The notes under the pieces were generated by a model, which was not told the DNA's origin, searched no databases, and saw only the letters and a list, made by a program, of their open reading frames with translations. From NCBI GenBank assembly GCA_030998015.1, contig JARWMV010000234.1, positions 2,157,703 to 2,221,702 on the forward strand: a DNA stretch of 64,000 bases. Direction: 5' to 3'. Shown here one piece after another: positions 20,017 to 32,670 of the stretch (positions are counted from its first letter, which is position 1; every line of letters begins with the position of its first letter). A program made the translations under genes and the position numbers. Source of the DNA: Ceratorhiza oryzae-sativae. Lineage: Eukaryota; Basidiomycota; Agaricomycetes; Cantharellales; Ceratobasidiaceae.

Positions 20017-23000
20017 TGTCAACAACGACAAGTCAGGCAACAATGAAAATAGTGAGAGAGTAAAAGAACTTGTATTTGACAAGAGGTCAAGTTCTTGAGG
20101 AGTCCTCTGCAAACTTGACCTGGTTTATATACATAGTACAAGCCACATCATAACAAACAAGTCTGTACAGTGAGTCATGACTGATAAGAGATAGAAGCAG
20201 TAGAAGCGACTGCAGAACTGTGGAATTTCACATCAGAGTTGAAATACATCTTGGCTATCAGTCCGGAACATCCCCTGAGTCACATGACACAGATATACCA
20301 TAAAAGGCAAGTATGTTTTGAAGATGATCTCATAAAATGTAGTAAATCGAGAAAATATTATAGAGTGGATATATGCATGTCAGTTCATGACACTTCCCCC
20401 CTTCAAGGCACAGGGGTCATGGGGTGCCTTTGGATGTGACTTGACATAGTTAGTAATGAGTTCTGGTGCATTCACCAGGTCATCAAAAGTTAACCATTGT
20501 TGCTTGTCGTAGCCAAGCCATTTGACATAGTATTTGAAGGCATTAGACCTTTTGTTGTATCATGACTTTATGATCTGTTCCACTTTGAATTCTTCTTCCC
20601 CTTCAGGAGTTACCACAGGTGGTGGTGGGGGAACCTGACAGCCATAGGGGTTGTCTTTATATCTGGTGAGAAGTGAAACATGAAACACTGGGTGTATTTT
20701 CATGGTTATTGGTAGGTCCAGTTTGAAAGCATGTGTGCCATGTTGTGCTACCACCTTGAATGGTCCAACTCTTTTGTGGGCCAGTTTCCTGGAGGCCTGT
20801 TGTGTCCGTATGTTCCTGGTATCAAGCCAGACTTTGTCTCCAACCTTAATAGCTTCTGGGGTCTGATGCTTCTGGTCATAGTATTCCTTGATCCTCTGGT
20901 TTGCTATTTCCAGAGCTGCCTTAAGTTTGTTGTGGCCCTTTTGGAGCCATTCTGCATGGTTGTCTGCTAAGGGGAGTTCTTGTTCCTCCCTGTCCCCAAC
21001 TGCCAGCCTTGGATGGAAACTGTAGTTTGCAAAGAATGGTGATTTGCCAGTTGAGGCATTGACACAATTATTGTAGGCAAATTCAGCCAATGGTAGGAGC
21101 AAGACCCAGTTGTCTTGCCAGTCTGATACATAATGTCTGATGTACCCTTCCACTACTTGGTTGGCCCTTTCAGACTGGCCATCTGTCTGAGGGTGATATG
21201 CTGTGGAGTAGGAGGGTTTTATATCCAGCTGTTTGTATAAGTGCCTTAGGAATTTGGATGCAAAGTTGGGGCTGCAGTCTGCGATTGTTTTCCATGGTAA
21301 CCCATGAAGTTTCCATACATATGTTAGGGACAAGTTGGCGCAATCCATAGCACTGGCTTCCGATTGACATGGAATAAAGTGGACCATTTTTGTCAAGTGG
21401 TTGACAACTGTAAATATGGCGTCAAACCCCTCTGACAGGGGTAGCCCAGTGATCAGGTCATAGGTAATTTCCTCCCAAGGTTTTTCTGGTGCTGGTATTG
21501 GGTTTAGGAGCCCTGGAGGAACTTGGTTGCTGTGCTTGTTCCTGATGCATGACTCGCAATGTGTGATGTATTCGTTGACTGATTTTTTCATTGATAACCA
21601 CATGTATTTGCAATTTAGCAATTCATATGTTCTGAACTGCCCTGGGTGTCCTGTTGCTGGGCTATTGTGATGGCTTTCAATGATCAGTTTGCAAAGTTCT
21701 TTGTTATTCAGGACATAGATTCTGCCCTTGTGTTGTAAAAGTCCTTCATCCCATTCCCAATCTTTAACCTTCTCATTGTCATCTAGGGCATTTAGCACTT
21801 TTGATAGGTGTTTGTCCCCTGGGATAGCATCCCTAATGAGTTGTTTCCAGGTTGTGGTCTGGTGTGATTGCTTGCAGGCACAGTGATTTCAGCTCAAAAA
21901 ATTGGTTTTGTGCAAGCAGAGCTTGGCTCTCACCCGCCTCTTTAGGGATGTGTCTTGACAGCCTAGAGAATATGTCTGCCTGGCCATTCTTTGCCCCTTC
22001 GATGTATAGAATCTTGAATTTGAACCTGGATAGGAACTTGTGCCACCATGTGACTCGACTGTTCAGTGGCCAATTTGTCTTCCAATACTCCAAATTCTTG
22101 TGGTCACAAACAATGTTTACTGGGTGTTCAGCCCCTTCTAGTAAGTGATGCCAGTGTTTGAGGGCCTTTATAATCGCCAGCATTTCTTTGTTGTAAATAT
22201 CATAAGTTCTTTCTGCTGGGACCATTGCCTTGGGGTAGTAGGAGATTGGATGAAGCATTCCGTCTTCTCCATATTGCAATAATACAGTGCCTGTGGCGTA
22301 GCCTGAGGTGTCTGTTTCCAGGATGAATGGTTTGCTGGGTTCTGGCTGAATTAGGAGGGGGGCTTCCTTTAATTTCTGCTTCAGCAGGTTCCATGCCCAG
22401 TCCCTTTCTTCTGTCCATTCCCACTTTATGTCCTTCTTGACAAGTTTGTAAAGACATTTTGGGATTTTTGAAAAGTCCTTTATGAAGTGCCTTAACCAAT
22501 TTGCAAACCCCAGCCCTTCCAGGACTTCAGTTGGGTTGGTAGGGGTTGGCCATTCAGCAGCTTTTTCTACCTTGGCTGGGTCTACTTTAATTCCCTGGGG
22601 AGTCACTACTATTCCCAGGTAGTCCACTTCAGTGACATCAAAAACACATTTTTCCAGGGCGCAGTATAGGCCAGCCTCTTGGAGCTGATGCAAGACTTCT
22701 CTGACATGTTCATCATGTTCCTCTTGGTTTTTTGAGAATACTAATATGTTGTCCATGTAAATTACAATGTAAATGCCTTCAATGTCCTGGAATTCCTCTT
22801 GGATCATGGCCATGAAGGTTCCCAGTGCATTCTTTTGGCCAAATTGCATGACTAAGGGCTTGTACAGCCTGTATTTGGTCTTAAAAGCAGCCTTCCATTT
22901 GTCTCCTTCCCAAATTTGTATGAGGTTGAAACCCCACTTTAGGTCAAACTTGGTGAATATCTTTGCCCCACGCAAAGTTTCCACAATATCATTGATGTGT

Positions 23001-23287
23001 GGGGGTGGGTATACATTGGAGACAGTCATTTCATTTAGCCACCAGTAGTCAATGCACATGCGCAGCTTCCCATTCTTCTTTTTATCAAATATGACTGGGG
23101 ATGCCATTGGTGACCTTGAGGGTCTAATATGCCCTGCCTTCAATTGGCAGTCTAAGGTTTTGTGCAATTCTGCATCTTCTTTGACACCCACACTGTATAT
23201 GGGGCCATGCCTTGGTTTTGCATCTGGTTTCAGATCTATCTCCATATCCCACTTCCTATGGGGTGGTAGTGGTTGGACATCGTCTTC
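20017..23287 (-). mobile_element. Chromovirus B3, 3' part in reverse orientation
   Basis: The 3' LTR is 20017-20392 (reverse). The purine-rich complement of TTCCCCCC adjoins it as polypurine tract. Pol follows to 23287, where a copia element interrupts with 5-bp duplication TCTTC (23283-23287 and 32937-32941). B3 continues at 32937-34220, and its 5' part lies inverted at 35530-37532. Confidence 0.88.
20409..23287 (-). pseudogene. pol of B3: RT, RNase H, integrase, chromodomain
   Basis: The frame 23245-21833 carries RT (IVIYMDNILVF, where the catalytic motif has MDN instead of MDD) and RNase H (ETDTSG). The frame 21798-20560 carries the integrase zinc domain (HCESCIRNKH), the core and GPF module, and the start of the chromodomain. 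A CGA-to-TGA change at 20560-20562 stops the frame inside the chromodomain. The MDN change and the stops would abolish activity. Many CpG sites read TG or CA compared with B5. Confidence 0.85.
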
Positions 23288-23540
23288 TGTTGAATAAATG
23301 CACAGTTAACTATATAGATTGAGCAGAGGAATATGCAGGTACAGTATAAGCATATGTACATAGGCATATATATACTATGTAGTGTCCGTAAAGCTATACT
23401 ACTGTAGATAAGATACAAGGCAATACATCAAGTACAAACCGCTAAGCAGTACATGATCAGGGCGGCGCGTAAGTGCCATCATCACAGCCACGCTGTGGCT
23501 AGGTATCAATCAGCAAGTCTTTTTGTGCGTATACTCAACA

Positions 23541-24291
23541 CTCCCCCTCAAACATAAGACGAGCTCATTAAAACAGAAAATAAATGGGAGAAATCAGGAG
23601 CAGGTAAAGGCTTAGTAAAGCCATCAGCAAGGTTGTCAATTCCTGCAATATGAGGGGTCACGATTTTGCCATTCTCAATGTGTTCATGAATAAAATGGTG
23701 TCGAATATCAATATGTTTTGATTGACCGTGAAATTGTGAGTCTTGCAATAGCGCAATGGCTGAACATGAGTCAGTGAGTACTGGTGTAGCGTGTATGCGC
23801 TCGAATCCAAGTTCAGCAAGGAAAGAGTGCAGCCACAGTGCATGTTGTATACCATAAGCCATAGCCATATATTCGGCTTCCATTGACAATAGCGATACAG
23901 TCGCTTGTTTCTTTGAACTCCATGCGATTGGCCCTGATGCAAGTATAAATACCATGCCGGATACAAATCGGCAGTCAAGTATGTTGAGTCCCCAGTTGGC
24001 GTCGATGTAGCCAACTTCTAGTAGATTACCACCATCTGCCAGACCGTTGTAAGTAATCGATCAGTCGGTTGTTCCAGCAGCGTATCGCAGTATGTGCTTC
24101 AGCACTGTCATGTGCTCTGGACTGTAGCAAGTTGAGAACTGTGCAAGATGCTGCACAGGGTAGGTGAGGTCTGGTCAAGTGCCTAAGGCCACATAAATAA
24201 GTGTGCCTATAATTGTTGAATACAGGTAGTCTGGTGATACACCAGTATATCAGTCAAGTACGGTGGTGCAAGACATAGGGGTATTGGATGG
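23541..24291 (-). pseudogene. copia pol 3' end: RT thumb and RNase H
   Basis: The minus-strand frame 23955-23548 has the typical copia RNase H signature PIAWSSKKQATVSLLSMEAE and HIDIRHHFIHE near the C-terminus. Upstream (to 24291) is the RT C-terminal region in broken frames. A CpG-rich state and few stops suggest a fairly young element before the deletion. Confidence 0.85.
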
Positions 24292-24667
24292 TGTCACAAA
24301 CTGACATGCATATAACCACTCTATAATATTTTCTCGATTTACTACATTTTATGAGATCATCTTCAAAACATACTTGCCTTTTATGGTATATCTGTGTCAT
24401 GTGACTCATGGAATGTTCCGGACTGGTAACCGAGATGTATTTCAACTCCAATGTGAAATTCTGCAGTTCTGCAGTCGCTTCTACTGCTTCTATCTCTTAT
24501 CTGTCGTGACTCACTGTACAGACTTGTTTGTTATGATGTGGCTCATACTATGTATATAAACCAGGTCAAGTTTGCAGAGGACTCCTCAAGAACTTGACCT
24601 CTCGTCGAATACAAGTTCTTTTATTTTCTTACCATTTTCCTCATCGCCTGACTTGTCGTCGTCGACA
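24292..24667 (+). repeat. Solo LTR of family B inside the copia element
   Basis: It is a complete 376-bp LTR, forward strand, from TGTCACAAACTG to GTCGTCGACA. The flanking 5-mers GATGG and TTTGC do not match. The copia integrase and most of RT are missing at exactly this point. It probably marks LTR-LTR recombination plus loss of flanking sequence rather than a simple solo LTR. Confidence 0.8.
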
Positions 24668-25649
24668 TTTGCGCTATATGCGCGGTTTCCAGCGCTTTTG
24701 CCTTTTTGCATTGTACCTCTAGCATTACTACATAGAGGCAGCCATTTTCTCTGGCGGGGCGCTTGATTGCCCTTCCAATCATTGACTTATTTGGGCTGTA
24801 AATGTCAAACCAATCGTCTTGGGCCTTAAGCGACATGCCGGCATTCGTCATTCTCCCAACGGTGAGGAGATTATTTGGCGCTGTTGGTACATGGGCGACA
24901 TCATGGAGGCACAGCATTGTGTGCTTGCCATTCTGGCCTATGAGTCATACTACAACTTCTCCATGGCCGATAATGTTGGCATCTCTGCCTATGCTGCTAA
25001 CTGTAGTATCTGAGGGGGTATAGCTCATGAAATCGACTCAATCTGCAACTATATGCGATGATGTGGCACTATCAAGCAGCCAGCTACCCCTCGGGATAGC
25101 TTCTTTATGGGCCATGCAGGCCATTTCGATGGCAGCATTGGCTTTGTCACTCTTGCCATTCCCTCGTCCTCCGCGCTTCTGACGTCCACCTCCAGGTTTG
25201 TAGGCTCCTCCCCCTTCGGCCCAATAATCCTTTATGATGTGCCCCTTTTTCTTGCAGTTATGGCACTCAAGATTAGACTTGTTCAATTTAGGGCAATTGG
25301 GGGTCGATTTGGTGAATAGGGCAACATCAGATCTGTTCATAGTGCCTTGGTGGCGACGTTCTTCATCCATTAGTCTAGCCAGTAAGTCCAACACATATTC
25401 GTCGCGTTTATTGGGCTTAGTTCGGTCTACACGCCAGGATATTGTACCTATAAAAGTTTGCCAAGCAACAGGCAGCGATCCAACAACCTGTAGAGCATAA
25501 TCAAGCTTGGTCAAGGTCTCTCCTAGCATGGTAAGTTCGTCCGCAGTGATTTGTAAATCACGCATATGTCCTTCGAGTGACTGATTGTCCTGCATAACAG
25601 TGCGGTAGAAGTGATTTTGTGTGGAAATTAATCCAAGTAGAGACGAAGA
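24668..25649 (-). pseudogene. copia gag C-terminal part and protease/pre-integrase region
   Basis: The minus-strand frame 25664-25038 carries gag with a CCHC knuckle (CHNCKKKGHIIKDYW, where Tyr-Trp replaces the last Cys) and a basic Gly-rich tail. It ends LLDSATSSHIVAD, the copia protease active-site region. The frame 24917-24668 continues with LHDVAHVPTAPNNLLTVGRM, the pre-integrase region. The gap between the frames reflects a stop or frameshift around 24990-25040. Confidence 0.8.
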
Positions 25650-26015
25650 TGTCGACGACGACAAGTCAGGCGGCGAGAAAAATAGTAAGAGAATAAAAGA
25701 ACTTGTATTTGACGAGAGGTCAAGTTCTTGAGGAGTCCTCTGCGAACTTGACCCGGTTTATATACATAGTACAAGCCACATCATAACAAACAAGTCTGTA
25801 CAGTGAGTCATGACTGATAAGAGATAGAAGCAGTAGAAGTGACTGCGGAGCTGCGGAATTTCACATTGGAGTTGAAATACATCTCAGTTACCGGTCCGGA
25901 ACATCCCCTGAGTCACATGATACAGATATACCATAAAAGGCAAGTATGTTTTGAAGATGATCTCATAAAATGTAATAAATCGAGAAAATATTATAGAGTG
26001 GATATATGCATGTCA

Positions 26016-29000
26016 GTTTGTGACACTTCCCCCCTTCAAGGCACGGGGGTCCTGGGGTGCCTTTGGGTGTGACTTGACATAGTCGGCGATGAGTTCTGGT
26101 GCGTTCACCAGGTCGTCATAAGTTAACCATTGTCGCTCGTCGTAGCCAAGCCATTTGACATAGTATTCAAAGACGTTAGACCTTTTGTTGTATCGTGATT
26201 TTATGATCTGTTCTACTTCGAATTCTTCTTCCCCTTCAGGAGTTACCACAGGTGGTGGTGGGGGAACCTGACGTCTGTATGGATCGTCTTTATGTTTGGT
26301 CAGGAGCGAGACATGAAATACTGGATGTATTTTCATGGTTACTGGCAAGTCCAGTTTGAAGGCGTGAGTGCCGTGTTGTGCTACCACTTTGAATGGTCCG
26401 ACTCTCTTGTGGGCCAATTTCCTGGAGGCCTGTTGTGTGTGTATGTTCTTGGTGTCAAGCCAGACTTTGTCTCCCACCTTGATGACTTCTGGGGTCCGAT
26501 GTTTACGATCATAGTATTCTTTGGTCCTCTGGTTTGCTAGTTCCAGAGCAGCCTTGAGTTCGTCGTGGCCCTTTTGAAGCCATTCTGCATAATTATCTGC
26601 TACAGGGAACTCCTGTTCCTCCTTGTCTCCAACTGCCAGCCTTGGGTGGAAACTGTAGTTTGCAAAGAACGGTGTTTTGCCAGTTGAGGCATTGACGCCA
26701 TTGTTGTAGGCAAATTCGGCCAGAGGTAAGAGTGAGACCCAGTTGTCCTGCTGGTCCAATACGTAGTGTCTCAGGTACCCTTCTACTACTTGGTTGGCCC
26801 TTTCTGACTGGCCGTCTGTTTGTGGGTGATATGCTGTAGAGTAGGAGGGTTTTATGTCTAGCCGTTTATACAGGTGCCTTAGGAATTTGGATGCAAAGTT
26901 GGGGCCACGGTCTGAAATGGTTTTCCGTGGCAGCCCATGAAGTTTCCATGTGTAGGTCAGGAACAAGTTTGCGCAGTCCATGGCACTGGCCTCTGACTGA
27001 CATGGGATAAAGTGGACCATTTTTGTTAGTCTGTCGACTACTGTGAATATGGCGTCAAACCCTTCTGACAGGGGTAGTCCTGTGATCAGATCATAGGTGA
27101 TTTCTTCCCAAGGTTTTTCTGGTGCTGGTATTGGGTTTAGGAGCCCTGGGGGAACCTGGTTGCTGTGCTTGTTCCTTATACAAGATTCACAATGTGTGAC
27201 ATATTCGTTGACTGATTTTCTCATTGATGACCATGTATATTTGCGGTTTAACAATTCGTATGTTCTGAACTGTCCTGGGTGTCCTGCAGCTGGGTTGTCA
27301 TGTCGGCTTTCCATGATCAGCTTGCGAAGTTCTTTGTTATTTGGGACGTAGATTCTGCCCTTGTGTCGTAAGAGTCCTTCATCCCATTCCCAATCTTTGA
27401 CCTTCTCATTGTCATCTAGGGCTTTTAGCACTTTTGACAGGTGCTTGTCCCCTGGGATAGTGTCCCTAATGAGTTGTTCCAGGTCATGGTCTGGTGTGAT
27501 TGCTTGTAACCACAGCGATTTTAATTCCAAAAATTGGTTTTGTGCAAGCAGAGCTTGGCTCTCACCCCCCTCTTTAGGGATGTGCCTTGATAGCCTAGAG
27601 AGTATGTCTGCCCGGCCATTCTTTGCCCCCTCAATGTATAGAATCTTGAATTCAAACCTGGACAGGAACTCATGCCATCGTGTGACTCGGCCATTCAGTG
27701 GCCGGTTCATCTTCCAACATTCCAGATTCTTGTGGTCGCAAACAATGTTTACCGGGTGTTCAGCCCCTTCTAGTAGGTGACGCCAGTGTTTGAGGGCTTT
27801 TATGATCGCCAGCATTTCTTTGTTGTAGATATCATAGTTTCTTTCTGCTGGGACCATCGCTTTGGAATGGTAGGAGATTGAGTGAAGCATTCCGTCTTCT
27901 CCATATTGCAATAATACAGCACCTGTGGCATAGCCCGAGGCATCTGTTTCTAAGATAAATGGTTTGCTGGGTTCTGGCTGAATTAGGAGGGGTGCTTCTT
28001 TCAATTTCTGCTTTAGCAAATTCCACACCTGATCCCTTTCTTCTGTCCATTCCCACTTTGTGTCCTTCTTGACAAGTTCGTAGAGACATTTTGTGATTTT
28101 TGAAAAGTCTTTTATGAAGTGCCTTAACCAATTTGCAAACCCTAACCCTTCCAAGACTTCGGTTGGGTTTGTAGGGGTTGGCCATTTAACAGCCTTTTCA
28201 ACCTTGGCCAGGTCTACTTTAATCCCCTGGGGAGTCACCACTATTCCCAGGTAGTCAACTTCAGTGACATCGAACACACACTTCTCCAGGGCACAGTATA
28301 GGCCAGCCTTTTGGAGGCGACGTAAGACTTCCTTGACATGTTCGTCATGTTCTTCTTGGTTTTTGGAGAATACTAGTATGTCGTCCATATAGATTACAAC
28401 ATATATGCCCTCGATGTCTTGGAACTCTTCCCGGATCATGGCCATGAAGGTTCCCGGTGCGTTCTTTTGACCAAATTGCATGACTAAGGGCTCGTACAGC
28501 CCATATTTGGTCTTAAAAGCTGCTTTCCATTCGTCCCCTTCCCGAATTCGTATGAGGTTGAAGCCCCACTTTAGATCGAACTTGGTGAATATCTTTGCTC
28601 CACGCAGAGTCTCCACTATATCATTGATGCGTGGGAGTGGGTACACATTAGAGACTGTCATTTCGTTTAGTCAACGGTAGTCGATGCACATGCGCAACTT
28701 CCCATTCTTCTTTTTGACAAATATGACTGGGGATGCCATTGGTGACCTTGAGGGTCTGATATGCCCTGCTTTCAGTTGGCGATCCAAGGTTTTGCGCAAT
28801 TCTGCATCTTCCTTGACACCCACGCTATATATGGGACCATGCCTTGGCTTGGCATCTGGTTTTAAATCTATTTCCATATCCCACTTCCTATGGGGTGGTA
28901 ATGGTTGGACATCGTCTTCTTCAGCGAATATTTTCTGGAATTCTTTATATTTTGTTGGGAGGGGGTCTAGGGAGTCCAGCTGAAGCTCCTTAGGTTCATT

Positions 29001-29543
29001 TGCACGCACGTGCAAAGGTTTTGTGATGCAATGCCTCAGGCATATTGGCGAGTTGAACTTCATGTCTTTTTCATCCCAATCAATGTCAGGGTTATGGAAT
29101 TTGAGCCATGACATGCCCAGGACTAGGTCATTTTTGCCAACATTCACAACATAAGCACTGAGGATTTCTCGGTGCTCTTGAATGCACAACTCAAAGGTGC
29201 AGTAATGGGTCACAGACCCAGAGTCTATCTCCCTTCCATCGATTACCCTCAGTTTCTTGGGTGTTTTTAGGGCGATGGTAGGAATACGGTATTGTTTAAC
29301 CAAATCTTCATGTATAAATACTGACGTGGCCCCTGAGTCAATCATGGCCCATCCATTGAATTTTTTCATGTTATATGCAGACTTTTGTTCAGGGGTTATG
29401 CGCAGAGGAAATGCATGAAAGAAAAACTGTAGTTGTGATTGGTTTCCTAACGACATACATTCCATTTCCATTTTTTTATTTTCATTATGTGCATTTTGTA
29501 ACATAGCGCCCAAGACCGCCCCCCTGGCACGGTTTGAGCTCAT
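26016..29543 (-). pseudogene. pol of B5, one in-frame stop
   Basis: It starts at 29543 with ATG overlapping the gag stop (ATGA), which suggests stop-restart coupling. Protease is AMIDSGATSVFI. RT carries YMDDILVFSK. RNase H begins ETDASGYATGAV. Integrase has the HHCC domain (HCESCIRNKH), the core (DLITGLPL, SDRGPNFAS, HPQTDGQSERAN) and GPFKVV. The chromodomain is near the end (YYVKWLGYDERQWLTYDDL). One TGA at 28671-28673 (from CGA) splits RT just after CIDYR. Apart from that about 1,170 codons are open. Confidence 0.9.
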
Positions 29544-30927
29544 TCTTTTACCGACTCATCGTCGGTTGTTTCTACATCCTCGACCACAGCCTCGTATCCT
29601 GACATTTTGGCCGAGGGGCATTTGGCAGCGATATGGCCCCGTCCTCCACAGTTATAGCAGGTGTTCGTCCCTTTCCCTTTTCCTGCACTATCCAGATCCA
29701 TTGCGTCTGGGTCCTTTGCCTTGGGGGCCGCCGGTGGGTGATTATCCTTCTTTATGTCTTTGAAGGATTCTTGTACATTGGCATTGCTGCCATCGTAGCG
29801 GACAGTTGGGACTGTGAGACCCTTTGCATTGGGGCCAATGGCTACAATTTGACCTTTTATAGCCCTGCCATCTTTGATCTTGTAGATGCATTCCCCATTC
29901 TTGAATTTCTCCTTTTGGGGAGCACTTTGGGGGTTATTTGTGGGCCTGCTAGTCGAAGCATTGTTGCTGTTGGACTTATTACCCCCATGAGATGTCCTCT
30001 TGCTTCTGAAGGAAATGAGGTGGCGGTCAATTTCCAGGGCCTGCTGTGTGAGCTGGGCGAATGTCTTTGTGCAGGGATCATAATTTTGGGCCACCATGCT
30101 ATCTGTTACGTCTGATGACAGACCATCATAGAACTGATCACGCATGGCGGCATCGTTGTAGTTGAGGCCTGTGGAATATAAGTTGAATAGGGTGAGGTAG
30201 TCTTGAACCGTCTTGGATTGTTTCAACTTCTGCCACTTGTTGCGGTTATTTTCGGTGCGGTTCAGATCCCCATATCGGGTAGTAAACTCTTGCCAGAATA
30301 AATGGCATCGTGAAGCCAGGGGATTGCAGTTCCAGGGTTGAGAATTTCAAATTCTTCATACGAGTTAACCCATTCAGCTGCTGACCCTTCGAGATAAGAG
30401 GTGATGAAGGCAACCACTTGGTCAGCCGAGTGCCCACTCATGTTTGTATTGACGTATCGGGCACATGCAATTCTGAATGAGATGATGTCTTCCTGTTTTG
30501 TGCCATCAAATTTTTGAGGGGCGGCCATCTTAACCTTTGCAGTCGACCCTCCAGAGGGAGCAGGTGCTGTTGGTTGTGATTGGACTGTACCAGTGGGAGC
30601 TAGTACTTGAGCCGTGCCTGAGCCGCCCATGGAGGTGTTGATTTGCGCTTCGATGTGTGTGATAGTTGTTTGGAGAATGGCTAGCATTCCCACTAGGTTG
30701 TTGACATTGGTGGCTAGTCCGGCCACATTCACATCTATTTTTGTCTGATTCGTGGTAAGTTTGGCCTCGAGTGAGTCTGTGTAGGTTTTATTATTGTGTT
30801 CGACGTCCCCAATGTCATTTTGGAGATTATTGGTTTGCTCTTGCAGTTCGTCCATTGATCGAAGCATATAGATGACCTTATCTTCATCAGACATTTGCCC
30901 AAGCAGGGGCAGGGTTGGCGATGCCAT
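29540..30927 (-). pseudogene. gag of B5, one frameshift
   Basis: ATG 30927 opens MASPTLPLLGQMSDEDKVIY. The first frame runs to 30262 and the second from about 30300 to 29540. One base is missing near 30303 compared with B4 (AATAAATGG against AATAAATTGG). The nucleocapsid knuckle CYNCGGRGHIAAKC lies near 29650. With the base restored it would be about 460 residues like B2 gag. Confidence 0.85.
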
Positions 30928-30950
30928 TTCAGAAGGGACTGAGTAGATTT

Positions 30951-31853
30951 TTAAAAGGCGAAGCGGTAAGGAAGTACAGGGAATTGAGAGTTGTTTTGAT
31001 AATAAAGAATTTCCGTTCCCCTCACAAGTCTATAGATTTCAAAGTTCCCGATTCCTGCGAACCTCAACCAAGTATCGTCCAAGTCCCAGCTTTTGGTGTC
31101 CTGGCAACGATATGGACACTCCACCTTCTTTAGTTTAATTTGGTCCTGAAGGAGTGCTTCCTTGGGAAGGATTGATTTGGGCTGCCGGAAGGGGTGCTTC
31201 TTCCTGAATTGGCGAGCCCGTGCCACTTAGAAAGGTGGGGTGAGGGAGGTCTGACGGTGTTGAGAAGACAGGGAAGGCGTACTTGTGGGGTTCAATTGTT
31301 TCTCGGACTATAGCTTCTAGTCTGAGATGGTCTTGGAGGAGGGATAGATAGTCCTCCTGGTGTTCGCGCAAACGCTCAGTTAGGTATGCGCAACGGGCCT
31401 CGGCTTTGTGAAGTTTTTCACGGGTTTCTTCGTACTTATTCCGGTGTAATCGGTACCTGTCTTGGAAGTTTTCGATAGTGTTTAGCAGGTGACGAAGAAG
31501 CTGTTGGCCGAGGTTCTCCAGCTTAGAGCTGGTTGCGGGGATGGTGTAGTAATAAAGGAATTTGTCCTTCTTAGGACAATAAGGGCAGCGCGCGGGGAAG
31601 GTGGCTTCGTTTGGCCGACAGCAGATCTTGCACTCAGGGGCACCTGGCTCGGTGACAAAGGCTTGTTGGGCATGTCCGACTCTCTGGGGGCGGACTTTGA
31701 TAATTACTACTCGGTTGAAATCGATGTGCCCCGCTTCTTCAAGGATACTTTCGACCGAGTTGAGGGTAAAGCAGTGGATTGATAGGTGTCCGAACCACCC
31801 ACACAGATGGCAGCGCTGATCTTCTGTAAAAGGTTGTGCCAGATTGTCAAGAA
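30951..31853 (-). CDS. ORF0 region of B5
   Basis: Here the first two ORF0 parts are fused in one open frame (to 31135), because one base is missing at the junction where other copies have a TAA. It contains CHLCGWFGHLSIHC (CCHC knuckle), the CKIC...CPYC ribbon and the coiled-coil segment. The third part (31226-30951) overlaps in the +1 frame. Upstream the frame stays open through the LTR without an AUG after the presumed transcript start. It follows directly on the exon junction left by loss of the leader intron (near 31843). Confidence 0.5.
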
Positions 31854-32240
31854 CTTGACCTGATTGTCGACGACGACAAGTCAGGCGGCGAGAAAAATAG
31901 TAAGAGAATAAAAGAACTTGTATTCGACGAGAGGTCAAGTTCTTGAGAAGTCCTCTGCGAACTTGACCCGGTTTATATACATAGTACAAGCCACATCATA
32001 ACAAACAAGTCCGTACAGTGAGTCACGACTGATAAGAGATAGAAGCAGTAGAAGCGACTGCGGAGCTGCGGAATTTCACATTGGAGTTGAAATACATCTC
32101 AGTTACCGGTCCGGAACATCCCCTGAGTCACATGATACAGATATACCATAAAAGGCAAGTATGTTTTGAAGATGATCTCATAAAATGTAATAAATCGAGA
32201 AAATATTATAGAGTGGATATATGCGTGTCAGTTTGTGACA

Positions 32241-32599
32241 GAAGACTTGTATAATGAATCTAGGTGGTTCCAGCACTCTTTCAAGGACTTGAATCAGACG
32301 AGTTGGATGGATATAGCATCGGAGCAGCGTAATCATATTGCACTAAGTACTTTTCTATCATTCGTTGTCCATTTCACGCTGTCAATGGCCTTACTAGGGC
32401 CTGGGTCAACAAGTGTTCTGTTGACGTAATCATATAAGCCACAGTCAACTAGAATATCGACCATTCGCATGCGCCAGACAACATAGTTGTCTTGGCTGGT
32501 AAGTTTGTCTATTTTGTGCATACCCGAACTGATTGACACCGAAACTTCGGCAGCACTTGACGTAGAGGGGTTGGGCATAGGGGCACCAGGAGAGGCCAT
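32241..32599 (-). pseudogene. copia gag N-terminal part
   Basis: ATG at 32599 opens MASPGAPMPNPSTSSAAEV, then KLTSQDNYVVWRMRMVDIL, the typical copia gag (UBN2-like) opening. It is cut by B5 at 32240 and continues at 25649. Confidence 0.85.
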
Positions 32600-32670
32600 A
32601 GTGAGGCAGCGTATGCAATAAAATATGGAGGTCAGTAGTCAGTATTGCAGCTAGTAGGTTATAGTCTGCC

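Larger units (their letters stand above)
25650..32240 (-). mobile_element. Chromovirus B5, complete, reverse, lacking the leader intron
   Basis: The LTRs are 25650-26025 and 31865-32240 (376 bp each, near-identical). The duplication GAAGA lies at 25645-25649 and 32241-32245 in the copia gag gene. Reverse order: LTR, PBS, ORF0, gag, pol (protease, RT, RNase H, integrase, chromodomain), polypurine tract, LTR. The length is 6,591 bp. It is the youngest and best-kept B copy, with only a few disabling changes. It lacks exactly the GTAAGT...AG segment present in the B1, B2 and B4 leaders. Confidence 0.92.
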
